DNA of 64,000 nt from Bin87 sp034423595 (lineage in GTDB: Bacteria; Chloroflexota; Dehalococcoidia; Lucifugimonadales; UBA3495): positions 1,922,001 to 1,986,000 of the forward strand of contig OZ242258.1 in the NCBI GenBank assembly GCA_965207025.1, in the 5' to 3' direction. A program made the translations under genes and the position numbers. Below the pieces are notes generated by a model. It did not search any database. It was not told where the DNA came from and saw nothing but the letters and a program-made list of their open reading frames with translations. This document shows, one piece after another, positions 1 to 9,154 of this stretch. The stretch's first letter is position 1; every line of letters begins with the position of its first letter.

Positions 1-1
1 T

Positions 2-1615
2 GACGTGGCAATCGTGGGGGCCGGTTCCGCAGGTTCGGCGCTGGCGGCCCGACTATCCGAAGACGCCGGTCGCTCAGTGCTGTTATTGGAAGCCGGGCCG
101 GACTACCCGGATTTTGATCTACTGCCCGATGAGCTGAAATACGGCTTCGCCGCCGCTCCGGCGCCGCCCTCGGCGCGCACGGCGGCGGGACACCCGGTAT
201 CTCTGACCACCAGCGCCCACAACTGGCAGTACACTGCAACCGCCACCGACCTGGCGCCGCCGATGCTGGTACCCAGGGGCCGCGTTACCGGAGGTTCCAG
301 CGCAATTAATTCCTCGGCCTTCTTCCGCGGCGTTCCCGAAGATTTCGACGCCTGGGCATCCCGGGGCAACGATGAGTGGAGTTACGAAAAGGTTCTCCCC
401 TTCTTCCGCAAACTGGAAACGGACGTTGACCGGAGCGGCGATTTCCACGGTTCCGAAGGACCTATCTTCGTCCACCACGCCAATCCGGAGGCGTGGGACG
501 CAACACAAAAAGCGTTCTTCAGCGCCTGCCGGGCCATCGGCTTTGCAGAGACCAACGACCACAACCACCCGGACTCGAACGGAGTTGGGCCAGGGATAAC
601 CAACAACCACAATGGCGTCCGTTTCAGCGCCGCCTTGGGGTACCTGAGCCAGGCGCGTCATAGGCTCAACCTGACCGTGCGATCCAACTGCCGGGTCTCC
701 AAAGTTATTTTCCAGGGCAGGCGCGCGAGCGGCCTGCTGGTGGAAAGCGGCGGCCAGAGCTTTACGGTCGAAGCCGAGCAGATCATCCTCAGCGCCGGAG
801 CCATCGGTTCGCCGCACCTGCTGCTGCTGTCCGGCGTGGGCCCGGCCGAACAGTTGGAGAGGCTGGGCATCCTGGTGGTTCAGGACACCCCCGGCGTTGG
901 GCAGCACCTGAAAGACCATCCCAAGGTGTACGTTACCTGGCAAGTCGGCGACGGTCTGGTTACTCCTGCCAACCGGGGAGCCGGCAGCGCTGCGCTGAGA
1001 TTGACTGCTCCCGGCTCGCATCTGAGAAACGATCTGGGTATCAACCTGGCCGGCCCGGTGGCGCCCAGAGTTAGGGAACTCGCCCCAGGATCTCCAGATC
1101 TGAAATCTCTTGTTGCCGGAAACGACTCCGTCAGCAGGCACGTCGAAATGATGGTCTCTCTGCTGCTGCCCGAAAGCCGGGGGACGTTGACGCTAACTTC
1201 CGCCGACCACTGGGTGCAGCCGGCCCTCCACTACAACTACCTCTCCGAACCCTTTGACCGAGCGCGTCTGAGACACGGCATCCGTCTGGCTCTGCGACTG
1301 GCCGAACGCTCAGAGCTGGCGCCGCTGCTCGGCCAGCGTATCGAACCGGCGGACAGCGACCTGGCCAGCGATGACGCGCTTGATCAATGGCTACTGCGGG
1401 AAGCCACTACCTTCTCCCACATTTCCTGCACTTGCAAAATGGGGCCGTCGGACGACCCTCTGGCCGTGGTTGACCAATACGGGAAGATACATGGCCTGGA
1501 AGGGCTGCGCATCGCTGATGCGTCGATCATGCCCGACCTGGTGCGCGCGCCCATCAACCCGGCCGTGATAATGGTAGCGGAACGGGTCGCGGACTTTATC
1601 CGGGCTGGCCGTTAG
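2..1615 (+). CDS. GMC-family FAD oxidoreductase (choline dehydrogenase-like), 5' end cut by window edge
   Basis: This is an FAD-dependent alcohol or choline dehydrogenase-type enzyme. The visible part opens with the dinucleotide-binding GAGSAG motif about five residues in. The GMC signature GRVTGGSSAIN lies near residues 92-102. The C-terminal catalytic region has HISCTCKMG and the APINPAV segment carrying the family's His and Asn positions. The frame is open to the first base and an Asp codon precedes the first possible GTG start, so the true start lies outside the window. About 537 codons are present, close to full family length. The substrate cannot be read from the sequence. The next gene converges from the other strand. 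Confidence 0.9.
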   Translation, partial: DVAIVGAGSAGSALAARLSEDAGRSVLLLEAGPDYPDFDLLPDELKYGFAAAPAPPSARTAAGHPVSLTTSAHNWQYTATATDLAPPMLVPRGRVTGGSSAINSSAFFRGVPEDFDAWASRGNDEWSYEKVLPFFRKLETDVDRSGDFHGSEGPIFVHHANPEAWDATQKAFFSACRAIGFAETNDHNHPDSNGVGPGITNNHNGVRFSAALGYLSQARHRLNLTVRSNCRVSKVIFQGRRASGLLVESGGQSFTVEAEQIILSAGAIGSPHLLLLSGVGPAEQLERLGILVVQDTPGVGQHLKDHPKVYVTWQVGDGLVTPANRGAGSAALRLTAPGSHLRNDLGINLAGPVAPRVRELAPGSPDLKSLVAGNDSVSRHVEMMVSLLLPESRGTLTLTSADHWVQPALHYNYLSEPFDRARLRHGIRLALRLAERSELAPLLGQRIEPADSDLASDDALDQWLLREATTFSHISCTCKMGPSDDPLAVVDQYGKIHGLEGLRIADASIMPDLVRAPINPAVIMVAERVADFIRAGR

Positions 1616-1640
1616 CCGGCCCAGGGGACGCTTATAGAGC

Positions 1641-2423
1641 CTAGCCTTGCCGAAGACCCCAGGACACTCCGAACTGTGCTCTTGATACCAACTCGCCCGT
1701 CAGCGTTTCGGCGGTTTGTCCGGCGAGCCACACTGCCGGCGGCGCCAGCTCATCGGGCTGAACCATGGGTATGTGACTGGTTCCCGGCCAATCCCCGCGC
1801 CGGTTCATCCACGTGTCCACCCTGCCGGGTTCCAGGACGTTGACCGCGATGTTGTGTGGCCTGACCTCCTCAGCCAAGCTGAAAAACATCCGCTCCAAGG
1901 CCGCTTTGCTCATCGAATAGCCGACCCGTCCTTCCCGATAGGCCCTGGCGGAACCTGAAGTGACGCAATATATGGAACCGCCGTCTCCACGGGAAATCAT
2001 GGACGGCAAGGCGTACTTGCAAAGCAGCAGCGGGCCGCGCACATTGACCGCCAGGCACTGGTCCAACAAATCAACGTCCAGGTCCACTACCGGGGACTCG
2101 CAGTCCATTCCCGCATTGCAAACGAGAATATCGATCCTGCCGAAATGGTCCAGCGTGGAAGACACCAGATTTTGGATATCCCCGACTTGCGCAACGTCGC
2201 AGCGGACCGGCATCGCCGCGCCGCCCCGGTCGGTGATCTGCGCCGCCGTATCTCCTATGTCGCCCGACCCGTACCGCTCGTACTCGGTGCCGGCCGACCT
2301 GTCTTCTTCGGTGCGGGACGCCACCACCACTTTCACACCGGCATCGCCCAGTCCCAAACAGATCGAACGTCCGATCCCGCGGCTGCCGCCGGTTACAATT
2401 GCCACTTTTCCATCAAGTCTCAT
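1641..2423 (-). CDS. SDR-family NAD(P)-dependent oxidoreductase
   Basis: A 260-residue classical short-chain dehydrogenase/reductase. The cofactor motif TGGSRGIG is at residues 11-18, NAG at 103-105, and the catalytic Ser156, Tyr169 and Lys173 are in place. An insertion of about 15 residues follows the first beta-alpha unit (around residues 38-56), longer than in the shortest SDRs. It probably oxidises or reduces an alcohol or ketone, but the substrate is unknown. It is convergent with the GMC oxidoreductase and separated by 125 bases from the upstream luciferase-like gene on the same strand. The C-terminal region is well conserved in type but gives no subfamily clue. Confidence 0.9.
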   Translation of the reverse strand: MRLDGKVAIVTGGSRGIGRSICLGLGDAGVKVVVASRTEEDRSAGTEYERYGSGDIGDTAAQITDRGGAAMPVRCDVAQVGDIQNLVSSTLDHFGRIDILVCNAGMDCESPVVDLDVDLLDQCLAVNVRGPLLLCKYALPSMISRGDGGSIYCVTSGSARAYREGRVGYSMSKAALERMFFSLAEEVRPHNIAVNVLEPGRVDTWMNRRGDWPGTSHIPMVQPDELAPPAVWLAGQTAETLTGELVSRAQFGVSWGLRQG

Positions 2424-2548
2424 TTCAACCTGGCATGGGTCAACAATATGATGACCAAAATTTCAGCCAGCATATATTGTCGCTCATGCCGTAGCAAGTC
2501 CTACGCAGGGGCAAGAGTGAAGCTCTCCAATCGGGATCGAATCAAAGC

Positions 2549-3601
2549 CTATTGCCGAAGCTTGGGCATTACCTCTTTGGCGAACAGCTCCATCGACCGC
2601 ATCACCTTGGCGTGCTCCATGTGCCCAAAGGACATGCTGGCGCCGAAGTACCCGATGCCGTACTCGTCTCGCAGCCGCTCAATTCGCTGCACGCAATCGT
2701 CCGGCGTGCCGAAGTACACCGTGCCGTCCAGTTCCGACTCGTAGCTGGCCGGTTCGACGGTGCGGGTACGTCGCCAGTGGTCCAGGTCCACGTTGATCTC
2801 ATCGCCATGCGTCAGCGTACGCCGGTAGCCGGCCAAATCCCGCACCCAGGTCAGCGACTCGCGAGGGTACTCCCGCGCCTTCCGCTCGTCCTCGTGCAGG
2901 TACACGAACCGGAAGTAGGGCATCTCCGCCACGGGCAAGGACTTGCCAGCCGCCGCGCACCGCTCGGCGTAGAGGGAAAACAGCCCCAGGTTGTCGGCCT
3001 CCGGAGTCGAGAAACTGGTCGTGATGGGCAGATCCCGCGACACGGCGACGTCCACGCTGGCGGGCGTGCGCGACACGGCCAGGTACACGGGCGGATGCGG
3101 CTTCTGCACCGGCCAGGGAGCAATCGTAAGGTCTTTCACCTCGTAAAACTCGCCTCGAAAGCTGAAGTCCGACTGCGTCCACAGCCCCAGGATGATGTCC
3201 AGCGCCTCCTGCGTCCGCCCATCCCGCGTGTCGAAGTCGATGCCGAAGTTACCGTACTCGTAGTCCGCGGAGCCGCGCCCAACCCCGAAGTCCAGCCGGC
3301 CGTTGCTCAGCACGTCCAGCATGGCGCTCTCTTCCGCCAGGAATATGGGATTGTGGAACGGCAGCACGCTTACGCCGGCACCGATGCGTATCTTCTTCGT
3401 CCGCGCGGCGATGTGGCACAGCAGCGGCATCAGCGACGGGCAGATCCCGTATCGGCTGGAGTGGTGCTCGGCAATCCAGAGCGAATCAAACCCCAGCTCC
3501 TCCGCGTACTCAACCTGCTCCATCATCTCGCCAAAAATGCGGCTCTGAGCACCAACCTCCGGCTCCGTCCACGACCCCAACAAAAACAATGCAAATTTCA
3601 T
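2549..3601 (-). CDS. LLM-class flavin-dependent oxidoreductase (luciferase-like monooxygenase)
   Basis: A 350-residue TIM-barrel flavin monooxygenase of the bacterial luciferase family. The N-terminal strand, the AEHH segment, the VLPFHNP strand and the SNGRLDFGVGRG segment are the usual family landmarks for flavin and substrate binding. Such enzymes use reduced FMN or F420 to oxygenate or oxidise organic substrates, so a separate flavin reductase is normally required. A second member sits at 36960-38024. Expansion of this family is typical of SAR202-type Chloroflexota, which supports the host inference. The substrate is unknown. Confidence 0.92.
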   Translation of the reverse strand: MKFALFLLGSWTEPEVGAQSRIFGEMMEQVEYAEELGFDSLWIAEHHSSRYGICPSLMPLLCHIAARTKKIRIGAGVSVLPFHNPIFLAEESAMLDVLSNGRLDFGVGRGSADYEYGNFGIDFDTRDGRTQEALDIILGLWTQSDFSFRGEFYEVKDLTIAPWPVQKPHPPVYLAVSRTPASVDVAVSRDLPITTSFSTPEADNLGLFSLYAERCAAAGKSLPVAEMPYFRFVYLHEDERKAREYPRESLTWVRDLAGYRRTLTHGDEINVDLDHWRRTRTVEPASYESELDGTVYFGTPDDCVQRIERLRDEYGIGYFGASMSFGHMEHAKVMRSMELFAKEVMPKLRQ

Positions 3602-3667
3602 AATTGGGAACTGTCCTCCTTCCGGTCCATTGTGGGCTACCTGGGCGTATCCAACGGGCGAACCCCC

Positions 3668-4789
3668 TCACCCCATCACCCGCCTGAAAAACGCCAGCGC
3701 ATTCCCGCCGGCAATCTTCCGCACGTCCTCGTCCGGGTAGCCCCGTGCAATCAGGCCACGCACGATGTTCTTGCCGTCGGCCGGCGATTCCAGCCCGTTC
3801 ATGTACCGCGCCGGCGTCGGCCCCGGCCGACCCATCACCGCCTCGCCCACACCCACCGAGTCGCCGATGCTGGTATCCGTACCGATGCCTACGTAGTCCA
3901 CGCCCACCAGGTTCACCATGTAATCATAGTGGTCCAGCACGCATTCGATGCTCTGCTCCGGGTCGTTGCTGAGCCGGTTGGGCACTGCGGTGACCCCGAT
4001 GATGCCGCCCTTGCGGGCACAGGCCAACAGCTCCTCGTCCTTACGCAGCCGCCGCGCCTGGAAACTGTGGCTCGCCAACGTGAAAGATCCGTCGTGGCTG
4101 AAAGTCACCGGAGCCTCTGACGCCTCAATGGCGTCCATCGCAGTGCGGGAAGATGCGTGGGACACGTCCACCACCATGCCCAGCTCGTTCATCCGGCGCA
4201 CCACCTCCAGCCCGAAGTCGCTCAGGCCGCCGTCGTTACGCTCGAAGATACCGTCGCCGATGTAGGCTTTCCGGCTGTAGGTCAGGCCGGCCAGCCGTAT
4301 GCCCGCGTTGTACAACACGTCCACCCGGTTCAGTTCATTGCCGATGGCCAGATGCTCCACCGTAGGCAGGAACCCCACCTTGTCCTGCTGCTTGGCTGAC
4401 TCAATCTCGCCCGCGTTGCTCACTTGCAGCACGTCGTCGTTACGCCCAATGTCCGAAATCATCATGCCGACCTCTTCGAGGAGGTCGGAGAATCGGATGA
4501 AGGACATTTCGTTGGTGTGCAGCATCCCGCGAAAGACGTTGGCCGTGCCCACGGCGGTAAAGCCGCCGGCCCGCACCGCATCATACCCCCAAACGTAGTT
4601 ATCGCTGCGGAGGTACTCCCAATACTGGCTGAAGTCCTCCGGAATGACCATCGGGTGCTGGTGGAGGTCGATCATCACCGACTCTTCCATCAGGCGTTGA
4701 AACCTGATCTCCTGCTGGGCGTCCAGCGGTACAGTCATGGAGGGCACGCGGCCCACCTGACTGACGAGGCGAAAGCGGCCTGGGGTCAT
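3668..4789 (-). CDS. Peptidase M19 family (membrane dipeptidase-like) metallohydrolase
   Basis: A zinc-dependent TIM-barrel hydrolase of the renal dipeptidase family, 373 residues from the chosen start. Landmarks are DLHQHP in the N-terminal metal site, VEHLAIG carrying the bridging Glu, VDVSHAS and FSHDGS carrying later metal or substrate His residues, and GIGTD near the C-terminus. The ATG at 4789 is chosen because GGAG lies 7 bases upstream of it. A longer reading frame to 5047 would run antisense into the divergent MBL-fold gene. A later ATG at 4738 is possible. Family members cleave dipeptides, D-amino-acid peptides or beta-lactam-like amides; the true substrate is unknown. Confidence 0.88.
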   Translation of the reverse strand: MTPGRFRLVSQVGRVPSMTVPLDAQQEIRFQRLMEESVMIDLHQHPMVIPEDFSQYWEYLRSDNYVWGYDAVRAGGFTAVGTANVFRGMLHTNEMSFIRFSDLLEEVGMMISDIGRNDDVLQVSNAGEIESAKQQDKVGFLPTVEHLAIGNELNRVDVLYNAGIRLAGLTYSRKAYIGDGIFERNDGGLSDFGLEVVRRMNELGMVVDVSHASSRTAMDAIEASEAPVTFSHDGSFTLASHSFQARRLRKDEELLACARKGGIIGVTAVPNRLSNDPEQSIECVLDHYDYMVNLVGVDYVGIGTDTSIGDSVGVGEAVMGRPGPTPARYMNGLESPADGKNIVRGLIARGYPDEDVRKIAGGNALAFFRRVMG

Positions 4790-4921
4790 GTTAAAGCTCC
4801 ATGCAGTATTGACGGTTGGGGGCGTTTCCCGTCGGATTATACAAGCGTTGATATAGAATGGCCCGTGATTCACCGGGACAATAAGCTTCAACACACAACC
4901 CAATGCGACAACGGTGAGAAA

Positions 4922-5782
4922 ATGGCTGAAATCTACACCCTGGGCGCCGGAACACCTACGCCAACCCCTACCCGCTTCGGCAGTTCCCACGTGCTCAAGC
5001 TCGGCGAGCAGTTGGTGATGTTCGATTGCGGGCCGGCCGCCACCCACAAGCTGGTCAAGGCGGGACTATTCCCCACACAGGTGGACTACCTCTTCTTCAC
5101 GCACCACCATTTCGACCACGACATCGACTATCCCTGCTTCCTGCTCTGCCGCTGGGATCAGAGCATTGGCAAGGAGAACAAGTTGCAGGTGTTCGGCCCC
5201 GACCTTACGGAGAAGATCACCGAGGGCATCCTGGGGGAGCACGGTCTGTTCTCCCACGACTGGAAGGCGCGGGTGAACCATCCCCTCAGCCAGCAGGTAT
5301 TCGTCAACCGCGGCGGCACGCTGCCCCGTCCCGCTCCGTCAGTTGACGCGCTGGACGTTGGGCCAGGCAAGGTATTCGCCGGGCCTAGCTGGGAGGTGAC
5401 CGCCGCGCCGGCCGAGCACGTCCAGCCATACCTGGACTCGTTGGCCTACCGGGTGGATTCGGCCGAGGGCAGCGTGATCTTCACGGGCGACACGCAACCG
5501 TGCGACTCAGTGATCGAACTGGCTCGCGACGCCGACGTGATGCTGTGCATGTGCTGGGATGACCAGGCGGTGATGGACGCGAACGGCGAATACACCGGCC
5601 AGTGCGGCACCACCGGGGCGGCGCGCATGGCCCAAGCCGCCGGCGTGAAGAAACTGGTCCTGGTCCACATAGGTCCTCACCTGTCGGCTCACGGCCCCAT
5701 GGAGCAAGGCATCGGAGACATCAGCCGCATCTACGATGGGGAAGTGGTATTTTCGGAAGAATTGATGCGTCTTGCGTTGTGA
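4922..5782 (+). CDS. Metallo-beta-lactamase-fold hydrolase (RNase Z/arylsulfatase-like)
   Basis: A 286-residue MBL-fold protein. It has an HHHFDHD variant of the HxHxDH zinc motif near residue 60, then an AEHVQP histidine, FTGDT with the bridging Asp, and a C-terminal HIGPH histidine. This spacing suits the tRNase Z-like or alkylsulfatase-like branch. The ATG at 4922 follows a GGTGAG ribosome-binding site. The reading frame stays open upstream to 4424, but that part overlaps the divergent M19 gene and lacks family similarity. The protein is probably a cytoplasmic hydrolase of small phosphoesters, esters or lactones. The exact reaction is unknown. Confidence 0.87.
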   Translation: MAEIYTLGAGTPTPTPTRFGSSHVLKLGEQLVMFDCGPAATHKLVKAGLFPTQVDYLFFTHHHFDHDIDYPCFLLCRWDQSIGKENKLQVFGPDLTEKITEGILGEHGLFSHDWKARVNHPLSQQVFVNRGGTLPRPAPSVDALDVGPGKVFAGPSWEVTAAPAEHVQPYLDSLAYRVDSAEGSVIFTGDTQPCDSVIELARDADVMLCMCWDDQAVMDANGEYTGQCGTTGAARMAQAAGVKKLVLVHIGPHLSAHGPMEQGIGDISRIYDGEVVFSEELMRLAL

Positions 5783-5912
5783 GGGAAGAGAGCCGGTGAT
5801 TCCTCCGGAGTCACTTGCGTTGCCCCGTGTGCCGGGCACATCTATACTCTGCGAAGGGGCAGTGTTTACGCTGCATGTGAAAGTACACGAACGCCTGCCC
5901 GGAGGTGTAATG

Positions 5913-6737
5913 ATGGCTACTGCGAGAGTGAATGGCGCCGAGCTTTACTATGAGGAATCGGGCAGTGGACCGCCCATCATCCTGTCGCCGGGCGGGCTGC
6001 AGGGGGTTGCCAGCAGCTACGCGCCGGTGATTGAGGCGCTGTCCCAGGAGCACCGGGTTGTGGTTTACGACCGCCGCTTTGGCGGGCAGTCCCGCAGTCC
6101 GCTGGTGGTGCAGACGTGGGACATGGTCTGCGACGACGTGTTCGGCTTGATGGACAATTTGGGCATCGAACAGGCCTATCTCGGCGGCGGGTCGTTCGGA
6201 GCGGCGATCTCCCTGGGCTGCGCCGTGCGCCGTCCGGAACGGGTGCGAGCCATCTTTCCCTCCAACATCGCGGGCGGCGTGATCTGCGACGCTTACCTGG
6301 CGGCCAAGCTGTTCAAGAGTATGGACATGGCAGAGAACGACGGCATCGCTTCGGTGGTGGACGCTTTCGATTCCGATGACCGCTTTTCGCCCTTCAGCCC
6401 GGAGTTGGCCCAGACCGACCCAGAGTATCGCCGGGGACTGGAGGCGATGGACACGGACGACTTCGTACAGGTGATTCGGGACACCATCTACGCGCTGTTC
6501 GACGGTTCCTATCTGACGCTGGGAATGACGGAAAAGGCGTTGAAGAGCGTTGCCGTCCCCGCGATGGTCATGCCGGGGAACAACGACGTGCATCCCAGGC
6601 GCCTGGCCGAGGCCGTACACCGCCTGGTGCCCAACTGCCGATGGGCAGAGGTGAGACCCCACAGCGAGGAGCCGGAGAAGTACACCAAACGGGTCCTGGG
6701 GTTTTTGGCGGAAGTGGAAGCCGACGGAGGCGGTTAG
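5913..6737 (+). CDS. Alpha/beta hydrolase
   Basis: A 274-residue alpha/beta-fold hydrolase. The nucleophile elbow is GGSFGAA near residue 93, preceded by the usual HRVVVYDRR strand. The probable acid is the Asp of PGNNDVHP, with a C-terminal histidine in RPHSEE. The start at 5913 is chosen because GGAGG at 5901-5905 has 7-base spacing to it; an adjacent ATG at 5910 is too close to that site. It follows the MBL-fold hydrolase on the same strand after about 130 bases and may be co-transcribed. Esterase, lactonase or enol-lactone hydrolase activity would fit the family. Confidence 0.88.
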   Translation: MATARVNGAELYYEESGSGPPIILSPGGLQGVASSYAPVIEALSQEHRVVVYDRRFGGQSRSPLVVQTWDMVCDDVFGLMDNLGIEQAYLGGGSFGAAISLGCAVRRPERVRAIFPSNIAGGVICDAYLAAKLFKSMDMAENDGIASVVDAFDSDDRFSPFSPELAQTDPEYRRGLEAMDTDDFVQVIRDTIYALFDGSYLTLGMTEKALKSVAVPAMVMPGNNDVHPRRLAEAVHRLVPNCRWAEVRPHSEEPEKYTKRVLGFLAEVEADGGG

Positions 6738-6797
6738 CCGGCCGCAACGAGCAACCGAGCCTGCCCGCCTCCGGGAATGTGGCAGCCGAACCAGCCG

Positions 6798-7712
6798 CTA
6801 TGCCGTCGGGGGGTTATTTCGATACCAGTCCACGATCTCTGAGCCGGTTGCGGCCCAGACGCCGCCGCGTCGCATCATGCGGCCCAGGGCGCGGTCGAGA
6901 TAGCCGATGCGGAAGGGCTGGCCGATGAGCCACGGGTGCAAGTTCAGGGCCATGAGGCGCCCGTTCTGCTGGCCGTCTTCGTACAGGGTCTCAAAACTCT
7001 CTTCCAGCAGTTGCTGGTACCGTCCGACGACTACCCTGCGTTCCCACAGGGCCGACACGTCATCCAGTTCCCACATGACGGGCAGGGTGAACATGTCCCC
7101 ATGGGGACTGTGCAACGGGTAGGGCTGCTCGTCGTTGACCCAGTCGCAGACGTAACGCAGCCCGGCCTCAGACAGCAGCTGCGGCGTGCGAGCCGACTCC
7201 CCGTATTCCGGCCCCAGCCACCCGGCGGGAGCGTTGCCGGTAGCGCGGGTCAAGGCCGAAACCGATTGGCTGATGTAGTCCCGTTCCTCACCCTCAGACA
7301 TCCTGCTGGTGATCATTCGCGACAGAGAAACGCCGTGACCGATGATCTCCGCGCCGGCGTCCTGACAGTGCTGCACCAGGTAGGGATAGTTCTCGGCGGT
7401 CATCGCGTCCATGGCCACCGTGGCCGGGATGCCGTGCTTCCGTAACGTTTCCAACACGCGGAAGATCCCGACCCGGTGGCCGTACTCCCGGTGGGACAGG
7501 CGGGCGTAGTCGGGGAATCCACGGGCTGCGAGGCCGCCGGCGAAAGGCGTAGTGAAGCTGTCAGCCGGCGGATCCCATTCCGGGTGGTCCAGATCTACGA
7601 TGACACACAGGGCCACGCGGGCGTTATCGGGCCAGCGCAGGATACCTCTCTTGTTCAAGGGCGACCAGTCGTAGTGCTCGTGGTCCATCCCGAAGCGCCG
7701 TTCTGCTGGCAT
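6798..7712 (-). CDS. Polysaccharide deacetylase/PuuE-allantoinase-like protein, type A of pair 1
   Basis: A 304-residue NodB-fold protein of the size and style of PuuE-type allantoinases, a polysaccharide-deacetylase-like group acting on small cyclic amides. It has the VDLDH segment at the first NodB motif, IIGHGVS at the second, the family segments REYGHRVG and WLGPEYGES, and the C-terminal LHPWLIGQP. It starts 15 bases after the type B gene in transcription order. A clearly homologous type A gene sits at 18122-19033 beside another type B gene, implying that A and B work together. The substrate is unknown. A true chitin or peptidoglycan deacetylase is less likely because no signal peptide is present. 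Confidence 0.85.
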   Translation of the reverse strand: MPAERRFGMDHEHYDWSPLNKRGILRWPDNARVALCVIVDLDHPEWDPPADSFTTPFAGGLAARGFPDYARLSHREYGHRVGIFRVLETLRKHGIPATVAMDAMTAENYPYLVQHCQDAGAEIIGHGVSLSRMITSRMSEGEERDYISQSVSALTRATGNAPAGWLGPEYGESARTPQLLSEAGLRYVCDWVNDEQPYPLHSPHGDMFTLPVMWELDDVSALWERRVVVGRYQQLLEESFETLYEDGQQNGRLMALNLHPWLIGQPFRIGYLDRALGRMMRRGGVWAATGSEIVDWYRNNPPTA

Positions 7713-7727
7713 TTCGCCACCTCCAAA

Positions 7728-8636
7728 TCAGCCGTTCAACCGCGCGGCGTGCTGCACCGCCTCGTCGTAATAGTTGGCGATGTAGTACTCGGCGATGTCG
7801 TCGGCGGTGGTCTGCCAGACACCGTCGTGGGACATGATGTAGCCCAGCACGTCATCAAGGTACCTGGCCCGATGGGGCTGGCCGATGAGGTAGGGATGCA
7901 GGGCGATACACATCACCCTCCCGCTCTCCGCGCCTTCCTGATAAAGCTGGTCGAACTGAGCCTTGCAGATCTCGGCGAAGTAGTCGCCTTCGTAGTGCTG
8001 CCGGAACAGGGGCGCGTCGTTCAGCTCGATGGAGTACGGCACCGAGACCAGCTTGCCGCTCTTGACCCGGATGGGCACCGGCTGGTCGTCGTGCATCCAG
8101 TCGGTGTGGTAGATAAGACCGGCTTCGGCCATCAGGTCGGGGGTGCGCTCGGTTCCGGAGATAGCCGGGCCCAGCATACCCTTGAGCTGCTTGCCGGTGT
8201 GCCGCTTCAGGGTGTCGATGGTGTCCCGGTAGAACTCCCGCTCCTGCTCCTCCGTGTAGGTGTTCAGGTAGCGGGTGTTATAGATGCCGTGGCTCATGAA
8301 GTCATAGTTGCGCTGCACCATGGCCTCGCCGATTTCGGGGAAGTGTTCGAGCACCGCCATGTTGAGGGACACACAGCAACGGATGTTGTGCTTGTCCAGG
8401 ACGTCGGTCATGCGCCAGAATCCCACACGGTTTCCGTAATCCCGGTAGGCGTAGCCCTGCACATCGGGATAGGGAGTGCGCGGCCAGGGATCCCGATTCC
8501 CGTCAAACTCCGGTTCGTATTCGTAATGCTCGACGTTGGGCGCAATCCACAGCGCAACCCGGGCGTCGTTGGGCCACTTGATGGTGGGTCGGTCGATGAT
8601 CGGACTGTAATCGACGCGGTTAGGCGGCAAAGGCAT
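7728..8636 (-). CDS. Polysaccharide deacetylase/PuuE-allantoinase-like protein, type B of pair 1
   Basis: A 302-residue paralogue of the adjacent type A protein. The first NodB motif reads APNVEH rather than an Asp-rich motif, so the usual catalytic Asp is absent. FMSHGIY, RDYGNRVG, MLGPAISG and LHPYLIGQP align with their type A counterparts. The ATG at 8636 follows an AGAGGTG ribosome site; the frame stays open further upstream, but that part is antisense to the cupin gene. It lies 17 bases after the cupin and 15 before type A, so a cupin-B-A operon is likely. It may be a metal-independent hydrolase or a non-catalytic subunit. Confidence 0.85.
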   Translation of the reverse strand: MPLPPNRVDYSPIIDRPTIKWPNDARVALWIAPNVEHYEYEPEFDGNRDPWPRTPYPDVQGYAYRDYGNRVGFWRMTDVLDKHNIRCCVSLNMAVLEHFPEIGEAMVQRNYDFMSHGIYNTRYLNTYTEEQEREFYRDTIDTLKRHTGKQLKGMLGPAISGTERTPDLMAEAGLIYHTDWMHDDQPVPIRVKSGKLVSVPYSIELNDAPLFRQHYEGDYFAEICKAQFDQLYQEGAESGRVMCIALHPYLIGQPHRARYLDDVLGYIMSHDGVWQTTADDIAEYYIANYYDEAVQHAARLNG

Positions 8637-8653
8637 GACAAGCACCTCTAATC

Positions 8654-8992
8654 TCAGTCGTCCAAGTGAATGGTGGCCGTAACGCGGGGAACGTCGCCTA
8701 CCACCCGGGTGGTGTGGCCGTGCCCGGTGAGGTCCTCGGCGAGGTTGACATCGCCGGGTCCCAATCGATGCACGGTGCCGTCGGCGAGCCCGATTTCCGC
8801 TTCGCCGGCCAGCGTGATGATGTACTGCCGCCGGGGAGCCACGTGCCAGTCGCTGAAGTAGCCAGGGGGCGAGGAGCGGAATATGATGCCCTTGGCGTTT
8901 TGCAACTGGCTCCACTCCGGATGGGCGGGCGGGTCGATCTCTTCAATGTGGGAATGGCCGTCATCGCCAGTGTACAAGCGTATGGAACCCAT
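8654..8992 (-). CDS. Small cupin-domain protein
   Basis: A 112-residue single-domain cupin. Conserved cupin elements are the WHVAPRRQYI strand, the GEAEIGLADG turn and the LGPGDVNLAED strand, followed by a GHGHTTRV histidine-containing strand. The ATG at 8992 has AGGAGG four bases upstream, so it is preferred to an upstream in-frame Met. It is the first gene of a probable operon with the two PuuE-like genes. A small cupin beside allantoinase-like enzymes could act as an isomerase or ureidoglycolate-lyase-like step, but this is inference. Divergent from the CMD gene cluster. Confidence 0.82.
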   Translation of the reverse strand: MGSIRLYTGDDGHSHIEEIDPPAHPEWSQLQNAKGIIFRSSPPGYFSDWHVAPRRQYIITLAGEAEIGLADGTVHRLGPGDVNLAEDLTGHGHTTRVVGDVPRVTATIHLDD

Positions 8993-9154
8993 GGCGCCTC
9001 CTGTGCTGTTGCGGTGTCTCCCGAATGCTAACACAAACCGCAAGCACATCGGCGGCAAATACAAACTAAACCGACTATTGAGACTCTGTTTCGTCCAATC
9101 CCAGGGTGGGTTAGAATGCCGCCGTAGCGCACGGCCTTACCGGAGTTATTGCCC

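Noticed and set aside
119..1141. Long minus-strand open frame (340 codons)
   Set aside because: It is antisense to the GMC oxidoreductase, which has clear family motifs along its whole length; the minus frame has no recognisable motif.
2552..4120. Long plus-strand open frame (522 codons)
   Set aside because: It runs antisense to the luciferase-like and M19 genes and is rich in Arg, Pro and His as expected for a shadow of GC-rich coding sequence.
4424..4921. N-terminal extension of the MBL-fold hydrolase
   Set aside because: The frame is open, but this part is antisense to the M19 gene, lacks similarity, and ATG 4922 has a ribosome site at the family-typical N-terminus.
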